44,262 bases of DNA from assembly GCA_903858935.1 (NCBI GenBank), contig CAIOKO010000230.1, positions 1 to 44,262 of the forward strand, in the 5' to 3' direction. Of the stretch, positions 35,003 through 42,894 are shown piece after piece (position 1 is the first letter of the stretch; each line of letters opens with the position of its first letter). The translations under genes and the position numbers were made by a program. The DNA comes from an uncultured Schlesneria sp. (lineage in GTDB: Bacteria > Planctomycetota > Planctomycetia > Planctomycetales > Planctomycetaceae). Below the pieces are notes generated by a model. That model searched no databases. It was given only the letters and a program-made list of their open reading frames with translations, and had not been told where the DNA came from.

Positions 35003-36469
35003 TTAGCGAAGCAGTTTGATAATCAGTGCGATCGTTAAACCGCCATACACGAGCGAACATGCCACCAGGCCGATTCGTCGCCAGAGGGCGGGACGTAGTT
35101 CCTTTGGTAGAAACTGCGTATTGACTCGCAGAATCTGCAATGACGCAATTGCCATGATGGGGCAGGCAATGACCCCTAGCACTTCGAAAAGTTGAATCAC
35201 AGTACCAAACCGAACTGCGAACACGGCCCAGGTTGTCAGGATCATCAAAAGGGTCGCATAGAGTCGGCTTTCAGGCCATTTGCGGATACGGGGAAACGCG
35301 ACCCAGCTAATGTCCGAAACCATTCTGACGAGAACGTCCGTGTTGCCCAGATGCGTTGAGAACAAGATCCAGAAGCCATTCAGAAGTGCCAGATGCCAGA
35401 ATCCCGACCAGAGGCGTTCGGCCATGAACTGTGCCTGATACGTTCCCGCTGCCATCCCTTTCAGTTCGACATCAGCCGGGATCAATGCCGCTGCAAGATT
35501 GACGTTCAAAAACATGCCAAGAATACAGCCAAAAGCCCATAATGCCACTTGATCAAGAACTGTGTATCGCCACCAGACGTGCCAGCGACGCATGTTGTCA
35601 GGAGTAATGGGGAACGTTGTTCCGATCGGTTTAACGGGAGAATGGTCGCCTGTCAGGGCATTGCCAATGGCACCCGACAGAGCACCCATGCCAAATCCTT
35701 TGTCACGAAACCAATTTGAGATTGCCAGGTTTCCAAGACCACCTGAGCCTGCTGTCGCGGCGAAGGTTGCTAGCAGCACCAGCTCGAGATGGCCATGTGT
35801 TGGCTGGAGGCCGATGAACCCCTCGATCGTTTTTCGCCAGTCGTTAAGCGGGACAAACAGGATATTAACGGTAATCAGAAAGCCAAAGATGAACACAATC
35901 ATCGCCCAGGACAACCGTTCGAGAACTCGTTCGATCGACTTGCCTGACAGAAGCAAAGCAACAGTGAACAGGATGATCCCGGTGGCGATCCAGTGCTGGA
36001 TCGCTACGTCCTCGTCTCCCTTTGGCAGACGCCCGAAGAATTCAGCAAATAACACTGCACCACACGCGGCAGCCAATGCTGGTGTTGCCAATTGAGCAAC
36101 GCCAATCAAGATATAGAACCAGGCCCAGAACAGCTTGCCCGGCTTCAGTCGCATAAAGCCGGTAACGATCGGTTCGCCGGTGTATAATGTGTATCTAATC
36201 GCTTCCAGATTAAAAATCGTCTGCAGCACGACGGCGACCGTCGCAATCCAAAGGATGCCCCGGCCAAACTCTTTCGTCGCGAGTGGTCCCGCAATCCACT
36301 CCCCTCCCCCGATGGCGGCGGCAAGTAATATCGCGCCTGGACCAATCGTTTTGAAGAGGTTGATCAACCCGAACGGCAGTGGCTCAGGCAAATCGGCTCG
36401 ATCCCACGCGGGAAGGCATCCTGGATTCTGTTGCTGATTAACGGCGCTGGGCGAGGTATCGGCATTCAC
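35003..36469 (-). CDS. Nramp-related membrane transporter lacking canonical DPGN and MPH motifs
   Basis: 488 residues if read from the GTG complementary to 36467-36469 (GGAG about 12 bases upstream); the open frame runs 53 codons further without a start signal. About 11 hydrophobic segments in an Nramp/LeuT-like arrangement beginning PFGLINLFKTIGPGAILLAAAIGGGEWIAGP. In true Nramp metal transporters helix 1 contains DPGN and helix 6 (A)MPH, which bind Mn2+/Fe2+. Here helix 1 has IGGGEWIAGP and the helix-6 region reads LATFAATAGSGGLGNLAISNW, so neither motif is present. Such Nramp-related proteins are common in planctomycetes, usually annotated as divalent metal transporters; another substrate or mechanism is likely. 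The next gene on this strand upstream is the DUF2156 gene, 218 bases away. Confidence 0.85.
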   Translation of the reverse strand: MNADTSPSAVNQQQNPGCLPAWDRADLPEPLPFGLINLFKTIGPGAILLAAAIGGGEWIAGPLATKEFGRGILWIATVAVVLQTIFNLEAIRYTLYTGEPIVTGFMRLKPGKLFWAWFYILIGVAQLATPALAAACGAVLFAEFFGRLPKGDEDVAIQHWIATGIILFTVALLLSGKSIERVLERLSWAMIVFIFGFLITVNILFVPLNDWRKTIEGFIGLQPTHGHLELVLLATFAATAGSGGLGNLAISNWFRDKGFGMGALSGAIGNALTGDHSPVKPIGTTFPITPDNMRRWHVWWRYTVLDQVALWAFGCILGMFLNVNLAAALIPADVELKGMAAGTYQAQFMAERLWSGFWHLALLNGFWILFSTHLGNTDVLVRMVSDISWVAFPRIRKWPESRLYATLLMILTTWAVFAVRFGTVIQLFEVLGVIACPIMAIASLQILRVNTQFLPKELRPALWRRIGLVACSLVYGGLTIALIIKLLR

Positions 36470-36687
36470 GGGTGAGAACGCTCCAGAAGGGTTTCTGTTC
36501 GCAGATAAGAATCGATTGCGACAGAATGTACCGTCCGGAAGTTTGCAATCCCAGCGACAATTGCTCTTCGTGTACCACTGGCGTGCGTTGTTGTTCGCCA
36601 GTGATTTATGCCTTCTCAAGCCATTCAAGCCAATGGCGGCTCAAACCACCGTCGGTGGCAAGCGGTCAAAATCTTTCACAAAGGTAC

Positions 36688-37878
36688 CTATTGGGCACAT
36701 CCCTGGAATGGAACGGCGACCGCCATTTCGATTTCCTCGGATCGTTCCGGAACAACAACGGCTCTCGTTGGTTTTGCCGTAGTCTGTTGGATCGGCATTG
36801 CAAGGTTCCGTCGTGTTGACGGTCGGACGAACCGGCGCCAAACGGTTTGAGCCAGCTTTTGCAGGTCTAGTTTGAGTGCCCCCGAAAGTCGTACCGTCGA
36901 CCACATCGATGCGGCAGAGGCATTCGGATAATGACAGATAAAGCGACGGACAAAGCGAGGTCTAAAACGGCTCTTAAAATGATACTCGCCGGGCATATCA
37001 AAAAAGGCCGAAGCATAGTTGAAGCCAAACTGCAGACATCGGCGAATGATCCAGCTGTCCTTCGGTAACTGTTCGTACCGGACCGCTGGACACAAGCAAA
37101 GGGAAATGGAAAGTATTCCTTCACTCTTTAAGTGTTCGACTGCCTGATGGATCATGAATGGCACGATCCCTCGAGGAGCGTCCAGTCGATGGCGGTACGT
37201 GTCGATCGCATATTGCTGGCCGCCATCGAATGGCAGACAGATCAAAAAACCCTCAATTCGTCCTGCGCCACTTTCGGACCGAGCGATAAACAGTCGACGC
37301 CGATCCCAGCTTGGTGGTTCAACGCTCCCATTGAAGAACTTAACATCTCCCTGTTGTGGCTTCGTCGAAAGGCACTCGGTCGTGACGGAGCGGATCTCGC
37401 TCATCAGTTCCGACCACTCTTCTTCAGAGTAGTGGTCTCGACAGCATTCGGTCACGACAGAATTTTGTCGTCGACAGTAGTTGGCCTGCCGTCTGACCCA
37501 TTCAAAATCGTGCCCTGACCAGGTGGTCTTGGGAAGATCGATTAACGGTTCTTCGCCCCACTTGGTGACTTGAAACCCATGTCGACGAAATATCGGGAGA
37601 TCTGCCTCGCTAATATTGTAGAACGTAGCAACGAAACGGTTCTGTTGAACGAATTCAGCAAACTCGCGCAACAGAACCGAACGACGCTCGATCGGGCCGA
37701 GCAGGCCCCCCTGTACATGTACAAACCGGCCAACTTTGGCGTACGCTACGACACTGCTCCGGTCACTCGACCAGAACTGTTTGAGGTTCCCTTCTGTCGA
37801 AAGGTAGCTGTCGTACGCTTGTCCGTGCTGAAACGCCATTTCTTCTAGGCGTTTCAGCAAACTCACCGGTTCTGCCAC
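36688..37878 (-). CDS. DUF2156 / MprF-type aminoacyl-phosphatidylglycerol synthase-like protein (soluble)
   Basis: 396 residues from a GTG at 37878; an ATG at residue 14 is the alternative and neither has a strong ribosome-binding site. It resembles the cytosolic catalytic half of MprF (two GNAT-like folds): SSVVAYAKVGRFVHVQGGLLGPIERR, FAEFVQQNRFVATFYNISEADLPIFRRHGFQVTKWGEEPLIDL, then RRQANYCRRQNSVVTEC, and the second half with GRIEGFLICLPFDGGQQYAIDTYRHRLDAPRGIVPFMIHQAVEHLKSEG (motifs shown in pieces only) and SLCLCPAV. In MprF this part transfers Lys or Ala from charged tRNA to phosphatidylglycerol, and is preceded by a membrane flippase. No membrane helix is visible here. A C-terminal extension after about residue 330 is basic. 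Substrate unknown. Confidence 0.75.
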   Translation of the reverse strand: MAEPVSLLKRLEEMAFQHGQAYDSYLSTEGNLKQFWSSDRSSVVAYAKVGRFVHVQGGLLGPIERRSVLLREFAEFVQQNRFVATFYNISEADLPIFRRHGFQVTKWGEEPLIDLPKTTWSGHDFEWVRRQANYCRRQNSVVTECCRDHYSEEEWSELMSEIRSVTTECLSTKPQQGDVKFFNGSVEPPSWDRRRLFIARSESGAGRIEGFLICLPFDGGQQYAIDTYRHRLDAPRGIVPFMIHQAVEHLKSEGILSISLCLCPAVRYEQLPKDSWIIRRCLQFGFNYASAFFDMPGEYHFKSRFRPRFVRRFICHYPNASAASMWSTVRLSGALKLDLQKLAQTVWRRFVRPSTRRNLAMPIQQTTAKPTRAVVVPERSEEIEMAVAVPFQGCAQ

Positions 37879-38021
37879 GGCAGGGGAAGTTTCGGTTAAG
37901 ATTTTTGAGCATCCTTACTCGAACGGCAAACGAGGGAACGCGGATGCCGGCTTCCTGCCTGGCATCATATTCGCGCGGCCTCCCAATTGAGTTTCTTCGA
38001 CAAAAGCCGTTAACTCAATCA

Positions 38022-39515
38022 TCAAAGATCTTCGGTTTTGGGCACAATGTAGGGAGCCCGGTACTCGCGCGTCAGCATTTTATTCGCATCTTCCGCGCGA
38101 GCGCCCTTAAACTCTTCCTTATCGGTCAAAGTTAACTTTGGACCAGCCGTGATCTTGGTGGTTTCCAGGTCGACCTGGTTTTCGCGCAGGTGCTGCTGGA
38201 ATCGATCCAGAGTTTCCAGTTTTTCGGCGTCACCGGCAAATGTTGCCGCAAGCTCTTTCACCGAAATCGGGGTGCCGAGTCGGTACGAAATGTTGCCGAC
38301 GTGGCACAATGCGCTCGAAAGGTGTCCTTCCAGGATGTCCGCGTTAAGATCTTCCTGTTTACGACTTCGAACTGCTTTTACGAAGTTGGCGTAGTGATGC
38401 TTGTCGCCACCCCCTTCAAATTTGACGCCAGTTGGTTTCCCCGCCAGATCCAGCACAACGCCTCCGCTGTAGCTCGGAACAACCATAATCCCCTTCGAAC
38501 CGTAGAAGATGACGCCAACACCTGCGTCGACCGTTTTCTTTGTTCCATCTTCTTCGTATTCGTATCCGTACTTACCAGTTTTGAGTCCACGGACTTCGAA
38601 CACCAATTGCTTTCCGTCGGGAAAGCCATGAATGGAAACTTGCGTGTTCGCCGTTTCTCCCGCGTCTTCGTAGCCGAAACGTCCGCCATAGCTCTGGACC
38701 GAGTCACCAATGGTCGTCTCGCCGAGACCCCATCGAGCGATATCCATTTGATGGATTCCCTGGTTACCCAGGTCACCGTTGCCATAGTCCCACATCCAGT
38801 GCCAATCGTAGTGCAATGACTTGCGGCTGAGTGGTTTGATCTCGGCGGGGCCTGACCAGATGTCGTAATTCACACTCGCGGGGACATCGTAATTCCCCTT
38901 TGGTCCGATCGAGCCGCGTGGTTTGTAACATAGCCCCCTGGCCAGTTTGATTTCGCCAATTCCACCACCATGGATAAAAGCAATTGCTTCCCGCATTCCA
39001 GGGTTGGAACGACTTTGAGTCCCCGTCTGGACAATGCGTTTGTATTTGCGAGCCGCTTCTACGACGCGGCGCCCTTCGCTCACGTTATGGCTGACTGGCT
39101 TTTCGACGTAAACGTCTTTGCCCGCCTGGATCGCCCAGATGGCTGCCAGCGAATGCCAGTGATTTGGGGTCGCGACACTGACGATATCAATACTCTTGTC
39201 TTCAAAACACTTTCGCATGTCGGAGTAAAGCGTTGGTCGCTTGCCGGTCTTCTTTTCGATTTCGTCAGCTCGGTTGTTGATCATCGTTTCATCGACGTCA
39301 ACGAGTGCGGCGATCTCACAATCTTCCCGTTCACCAAATCCGGCAATGTGTGATCCACCGCGTCCTTTTACGCCCACTACGGCCACACGCAGCTTTTCCC
39401 CTTTTGTCGTAGTACCTTCATCAGCAGCAAATGCTCTTGTTGAACTCGACAAGCTAAGAGCCGCCGTCGCGAACATCGATTTTTCAAGAAACTCACGGCG
39501 CGAGAAATTCGTCAT
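38022..39515 (-). CDS. Tat-exported Gfo/Idh/MocA-family oxidoreductase
   Basis: 497 residues. I use the ATG complementary to 39513-39515, preceded by TGAGGA ten bases upstream; it gives MTNFSRREFLEKSMFATAALSLSSS, a twin-arginine signal. Rossmann-fold NAD(P)-binding domain from about residue 42 (LRVAVVGVKGRGGSHIAGF), the EKP motif in DVYVEKPVSHN, then the C-terminal alpha/beta dimerisation domain (IKLARGLCYKPRGSIG, WHWMWDYGNGDLGNQGIHQMDIARWGL). The GNQGIHQMDIARW stretch holds the usual catalytic His. Planctomycetes encode many such exported oxidoreductases, generally thought to act on sugars or inositols in the periplasm; the substrate here is unknown. The small lipoprotein and cytochrome-like genes lie upstream on the same strand. 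Confidence 0.93.
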   Translation of the reverse strand: MTNFSRREFLEKSMFATAALSLSSSTRAFAADEGTTTKGEKLRVAVVGVKGRGGSHIAGFGEREDCEIAALVDVDETMINNRADEIEKKTGKRPTLYSDMRKCFEDKSIDIVSVATPNHWHSLAAIWAIQAGKDVYVEKPVSHNVSEGRRVVEAARKYKRIVQTGTQSRSNPGMREAIAFIHGGGIGEIKLARGLCYKPRGSIGPKGNYDVPASVNYDIWSGPAEIKPLSRKSLHYDWHWMWDYGNGDLGNQGIHQMDIARWGLGETTIGDSVQSYGGRFGYEDAGETANTQVSIHGFPDGKQLVFEVRGLKTGKYGYEYEEDGTKKTVDAGVGVIFYGSKGIMVVPSYSGGVVLDLAGKPTGVKFEGGGDKHHYANFVKAVRSRKQEDLNADILEGHLSSALCHVGNISYRLGTPISVKELAATFAGDAEKLETLDRFQQHLRENQVDLETTKITAGPKLTLTDKEEFKGARAEDANKMLTREYRAPYIVPKTEDL

Positions 39516-39642
39516 GACTGCGATCCTCATGGTGACTGCGATGATAGTGGTCGAACTCAAGTTGATAAACAGGCACACAGTGTAAACGTCACCCAAGGCG
39601 ACTCGCAACCGGACCATGTTACGGATTCACAAATCCAGCAAT

Positions 39643-39828
39643 TCAACGAGCTCGGGTGGTGTGTGGTTCGCCGCAGGAAAATTTGTCCTCGGCGAACGGG
39701 TCTTTCGCCTTGGCTTTTCCCTTCATCATCGATTGGCAACCGACGAGCCAGGTCAAGGCGACGCAAAGCGTCATCCAACGAATTGTCGTGCGGAATCGTT
39801 CTGATCGACTCGATTGAAAACCTAACAT
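39643..39828 (-). CDS. Small lipoprotein
   Basis: 61 residues from the ATG complementary to 39826-39828, preceded by AGAGGAACG, a good ribosome-binding site. Hydrophobic stretch RWMTLCVALTWLVGCQSMMKGK with a lipobox LVGC (Cys at about 31), after a longer than usual basic n-region. The mature part is only about 30 residues (QSMMKGKAKAKDPFAEDKF ...). The DPFAEDKF phrase recurs in small planctomycete lipoproteins as I remember them. It lies between the oxidoreductase (127 bases downstream) and the cytochrome-like gene (53 bases upstream), same strand, so one message is likely. Confidence 0.65.
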   Translation of the reverse strand: MLGFQSSRSERFRTTIRWMTLCVALTWLVGCQSMMKGKAKAKDPFAEDKFSCGEPHTTRAR

Positions 39829-39881
39829 ATTCGTTCCTCTGACTTTGGTTTCAGGTCAACCTTTTACAGAATTCCGTCTCA

Positions 39882-41063
39882 TCACGGTCGGCGTAGTCGC
39901 CGATTGAAAATTTCCGGGTCAAACGGGTCAAACGGCTGTAAAGCGGGTGTTGCTTCGTCGTCGTTAGAGTTCGGTGCAATTTCGCGTGGTTTACTCAATT
40001 TGCCAGGTTTGGCCGTCAAAAAACCACTCGCGGGAATCACTTCAGAAGTCTCCTCTTGTGTTACCGAACTCTCCAGTTCATCACTTTTATGGGCGGCTTG
40101 AGTGACTCGCGGTTTTGTGGTCTTTCCGTTCTTCTTTCCGGTGATCTTGGGCATCTGTTCCAGCTCGCTGGCTTCCGCCTGCTTTTCACGAGCGACGGTT
40201 AACGCCCATGACCGTAGCAACTTGAATTGATCAGACGCCGCAGGGCCAGTGAAAATCGATCCCCTCCCCCCATGGCCGCCTGACGAAAGGCTGAGTAACT
40301 GGCTTTGACTGACATCGTCGATGTCGATGTATCGCAATGCTTCAGCCAGATTGCGTTCAGAGTTTTGACGGGATCCGTTACCTCCACTTCGTGCGTTGGA
40401 AAGTCGAAACCCGTTTGTTGCAGTCGGTCCATGACACGAAGCGTTACCGCATTTATTCAACAGGATTGGCTGAATTCGTGAAGTAAACAACGTCGCCGTT
40501 TCACGCGATAAGCCTCCAAGTGATTCAACATTCGGCTGCAGGAATCCGTCGGATGTTTTGAGTGGAGCCGGTGGAGTTACTACAGGTGGCAGTCCCACCC
40601 GCATCGTATCGGTTAAACGCTGTAATAACCGACGAGCTTCTTCATGTTCAGGGTCAGCCTTCAGGCATTTCTTCAGTTCGTCGCGAGCTTCGTCATTCAA
40701 CCGGTGCGAGATACACCAGTTCGCCAGTGCCACATGGGTGGAGGGGGTCGGATGCACGACACTGTCACGCTGCTGGCGGTAGGCTTCTTTCAGATCATTA
40801 ACAACGAATCGGACTTCTTCAGTCGAAATCTGGACCCGTCCATTCGCCTGTTCAACAAGATACCCCCCCGCGTTTCGACTGACCTGGCCCGACAAAATTC
40901 GTCCCGAAGTCAGCATGACCAGCCGGTCACGAGTATCCTCGGGATCATGACCGTCCCCCTGCTCTCCGCGCACTGCCATCGTCGCCAGCCCCAGGCAGGC
41001 AAAGATCGAAACAATCCACCACGCGCTGCGAAAGCGGGCTGTTCGTTGCGATAACATGAGCAT
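39882..41063 (-). CDS. Exported cytochrome-like protein with CX4CH motif
   Basis: 393 residues from the ATG complementary to 41061-41063 (a second ATG two codons later). Signal sequence about 13-33 (SAWWIVSIFACLGLATMAVRG). Residues 45-95 form a small beta-rich domain (LVMLTSGRILSGQVSRNAGGYLVEQANGRV) typical of planctomycete secreted proteins; about 108-155 one or two TPR-like helices (ANWCISHRLNDEARDELKKCL). At 195-235 is a PSCyt-like module SRIQPILLNKCGNASCHG with CX4CH (Cys205, Cys210, His211) instead of CXXCH. The C-terminal 120 residues are Lys/Glu/Ser/Pro-rich and probably unfolded. Whether heme is bound to CX4CH is unproven. First gene of the probable group 41063-38022. Confidence 0.8.
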   Translation of the reverse strand: MLMLSQRTARFRSAWWIVSIFACLGLATMAVRGEQGDGHDPEDTRDRLVMLTSGRILSGQVSRNAGGYLVEQANGRVQISTEEVRFVVNDLKEAYRQQRDSVVHPTPSTHVALANWCISHRLNDEARDELKKCLKADPEHEEARRLLQRLTDTMRVGLPPVVTPPAPLKTSDGFLQPNVESLGGLSRETATLFTSRIQPILLNKCGNASCHGPTATNGFRLSNARSGGNGSRQNSERNLAEALRYIDIDDVSQSQLLSLSSGGHGGRGSIFTGPAASDQFKLLRSWALTVAREKQAEASELEQMPKITGKKNGKTTKPRVTQAAHKSDELESSVTQEETSEVIPASGFLTAKPGKLSKPREIAPNSNDDEATPALQPFDPFDPEIFNRRLRRP

Positions 41064-41565
41064 CAGCTTGAAAAAGAGTGAGGTGAGATTAAGAAGAGTG
41101 CGGGACCGTACCCAAACCTGAAAAAGTCGTCAACATCAGTCAAAATCGATCATTCGGTCGAGTGTTCCACTCGTTCCTAAGCTCCTGCTTGGGAACGACC
41201 TCTTCGAAGCTCTGCTTCGCAATCTGTCAACCGGCCCGATTCATTTTGCGATCCTGCTTCCAAAGCAAGCATCGTTTCCTTGCGTCCGCATTAAATCATT
41301 TGGTTCGCAATTCCGGGGTGCATGTCGGTTGTTGTGACGAAGTTCCCCTTTTTTCAAAAGATAATCCAGCGCAAGGGCTGAAGCCCATGCTAAAGTTCGT
41401 TGCTCGCCATTTTCGACTGGCTTTGCAGGGAAACTGAACAACGTAGTTGAATTCATCTCTGATGATTTATAGAATCAAGAAACTGCACATTAGTGGGTTC
41501 AATAATGCATCGCTGTGGTGTGGTTTTCTGCGGGTGTCGATTTCATCAAAATTCTAAGGCGGAAC
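41064..41565. other. Intergenic region with hairpin repeats, upstream of the TIR gene
   Basis: 502 bases between divergent genes. It contains two hairpins at 41172-41219 (separate entry). The open frame 41162-41437 crosses them and has no domain or ribosome-binding site. The last 60 bases, AT-rich around 41458-41480, could hold the promoter of the TIR operon; no definite hexamers seen. Confidence 0.45.
41172..41219. repeat. Double-hairpin intergenic repeat
   Basis: First hairpin CGTTCCTAAGC-TCCT-GCTTGGGAACG (41172-41197), 11-bp stem with one wobble. Second hairpin CGAAGC-TCT-GCTTCG (41205-41219), 6-bp stem. Pairs of this form (GTTCCCAAGC...GCTTGGGAAC followed by CGAAGC...GCTTCG) are, as I recall, a dispersed repeat in several bacterial genomes including planctomycetes. 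Only one copy is visible here, with a faint relative at 2912-2942. Confidence 0.65.
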
Positions 41566-42894
41566 ATGAAAACGGCGTTTGTGATCAAGCCCAGTGGTAC
41601 CGATGCGGAATCTCGGCATTCGAACCTTCTGAAAGAACTGATACTTCCTGTCTGCCAAACACTTGATTATCAGCTGCTTGTCACGGATCCAGCTGGTAGC
41701 CCATTCAAGATCCTGGACCCCGTTGTTTCGCCGGTTTACACCAGCTCGCTTGTCATCGTCGATTTGGGTTTGTGCCCACATGATCCGCTCGTGTTGATGG
41801 GAGCGGGATATCGTCGTGGCACTGGACGGTCAATTATCTATATCATTGATCCGGCGACTAAACCTAAGGAACTCGGCCTTCCATTGACTCAATGCGTTGC
41901 GTACGAACCTGATTCACTGGATTGGGCACAAGAGCAGCTTCAGACTGCGATCGAATTGGGCACGCACGCTCAAAGCGCTTGGGAAAGTCATTTCGGGTTC
42001 TTGGAGTCACAACATCCTGTCGACGATATGGCAAAGTCGAAGTATACGTATGTGAATCAAGTTGCCGCGCAAATTCTGGGATACGATTCACCGGAAAAAG
42101 TGATCGGGAAGCTGTGTGTTGAGGTTGATCAGAACCTCGATAACTCAATGTTCCCGGCCCATTTCAAAGAGTTTTGTGACGATCAGTATCGGATGAACGG
42201 ACAGCTAAGTAATAAACAAGCGGACTTCCTTGCAGAAGTTCCAATGTGGTTTAATAACGCACATAAGGTTTTGCGGTTCAAGAATAAGTTAATTTGGCCC
42301 GTCATTACACAGCACAGGATTGAAAACGGTTGCTGGTACTTACGCCAAGCCTGGATTGACATTTCCAGCTGGGCGAAGCGGGCGTTGAGCGCTCCTCGTG
42401 AGTCGGCCATCCGGCTACCAAGAGACTTCTGTCCGCAAGCCCCTCCGTATGACCTCTTTCTAAGCTATTCGACCGTCGATCGAGGTATTGTCCTCGAGTT
42501 GTTTCAGCATTTGCAACAGCTTGGACTAATTGTTTGGATGGACTGTATGAGCTTGAATGCCAAAAAACCCTTGGGTCGTGATATTGCGATCGCAATGCAG
42601 GATTCACGTGCATTGGCGATTGTCATTGGGGAAAATGGACTGGGGCCGTACCAGTCCAATTTGGAATTAGGCGTGGAATTAGATCGAAGAATCATGTCCA
42701 ATGAGCCGTTTCTGACCTTGTTGCTTCCAGGCATCAGCAAGGACAATCTCGCTCAATTCGTCCCCCCCGAATTCTTGCCTAAGCTTCAAACGCGACTTGT
42801 GGTATCGGTCGACCCAGATGGCGGGCATCTCAGTGGTTATACGGCTAGTCTTGTGAATTTCCTTGTCCAGATCATCCGAGGCGAGCATTCATGA
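41566..42894 (+). CDS. Three-domain TIR protein: deoxyribosyltransferase-like, PAS-like, TIR
   Basis: 442 residues; ATG 41566 with TAAGGCGG upstream. Domain 1 (about 2-95): KTAFVIKPSG ... LLKELILPVC ... SSLVIVDLGLCPHDPLVLMGAGYRRG, the pattern of nucleoside 2-deoxyribosyltransferase-like nucleotide-binding domains often fused to signalling modules; MGAG replaces the usual YELG, so catalysis is doubtful. Domain 2 (about 150-268): YTYVNQVAAQILGYDSPEKVIGK, a PAS-like sensor. Domain 3 (about 294-412): TIR, with YDLFLSYSTVDRG (box 1), GLIVWMDCMSL, and GPYQSNLELG with Glu367 as candidate NADase Glu, one residue off the commonest spacing. No membrane segment or signal peptide. Its stop overlaps the next start as ATGA, so expression is coupled to the methyltransferase. 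A role in NAD-based immunity or signalling is inference. Confidence 0.82.
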   Translation: MKTAFVIKPSGTDAESRHSNLLKELILPVCQTLDYQLLVTDPAGSPFKILDPVVSPVYTSSLVIVDLGLCPHDPLVLMGAGYRRGTGRSIIYIIDPATKPKELGLPLTQCVAYEPDSLDWAQEQLQTAIELGTHAQSAWESHFGFLESQHPVDDMAKSKYTYVNQVAAQILGYDSPEKVIGKLCVEVDQNLDNSMFPAHFKEFCDDQYRMNGQLSNKQADFLAEVPMWFNNAHKVLRFKNKLIWPVITQHRIENGCWYLRQAWIDISSWAKRALSAPRESAIRLPRDFCPQAPPYDLFLSYSTVDRGIVLELFQHLQQLGLIVWMDCMSLNAKKPLGRDIAIAMQDSRALAIVIGENGLGPYQSNLELGVELDRRIMSNEPFLTLLLPGISKDNLAQFVPPEFLPKLQTRLVVSVDPDGGHLSGYTASLVNFLVQIIRGEHS

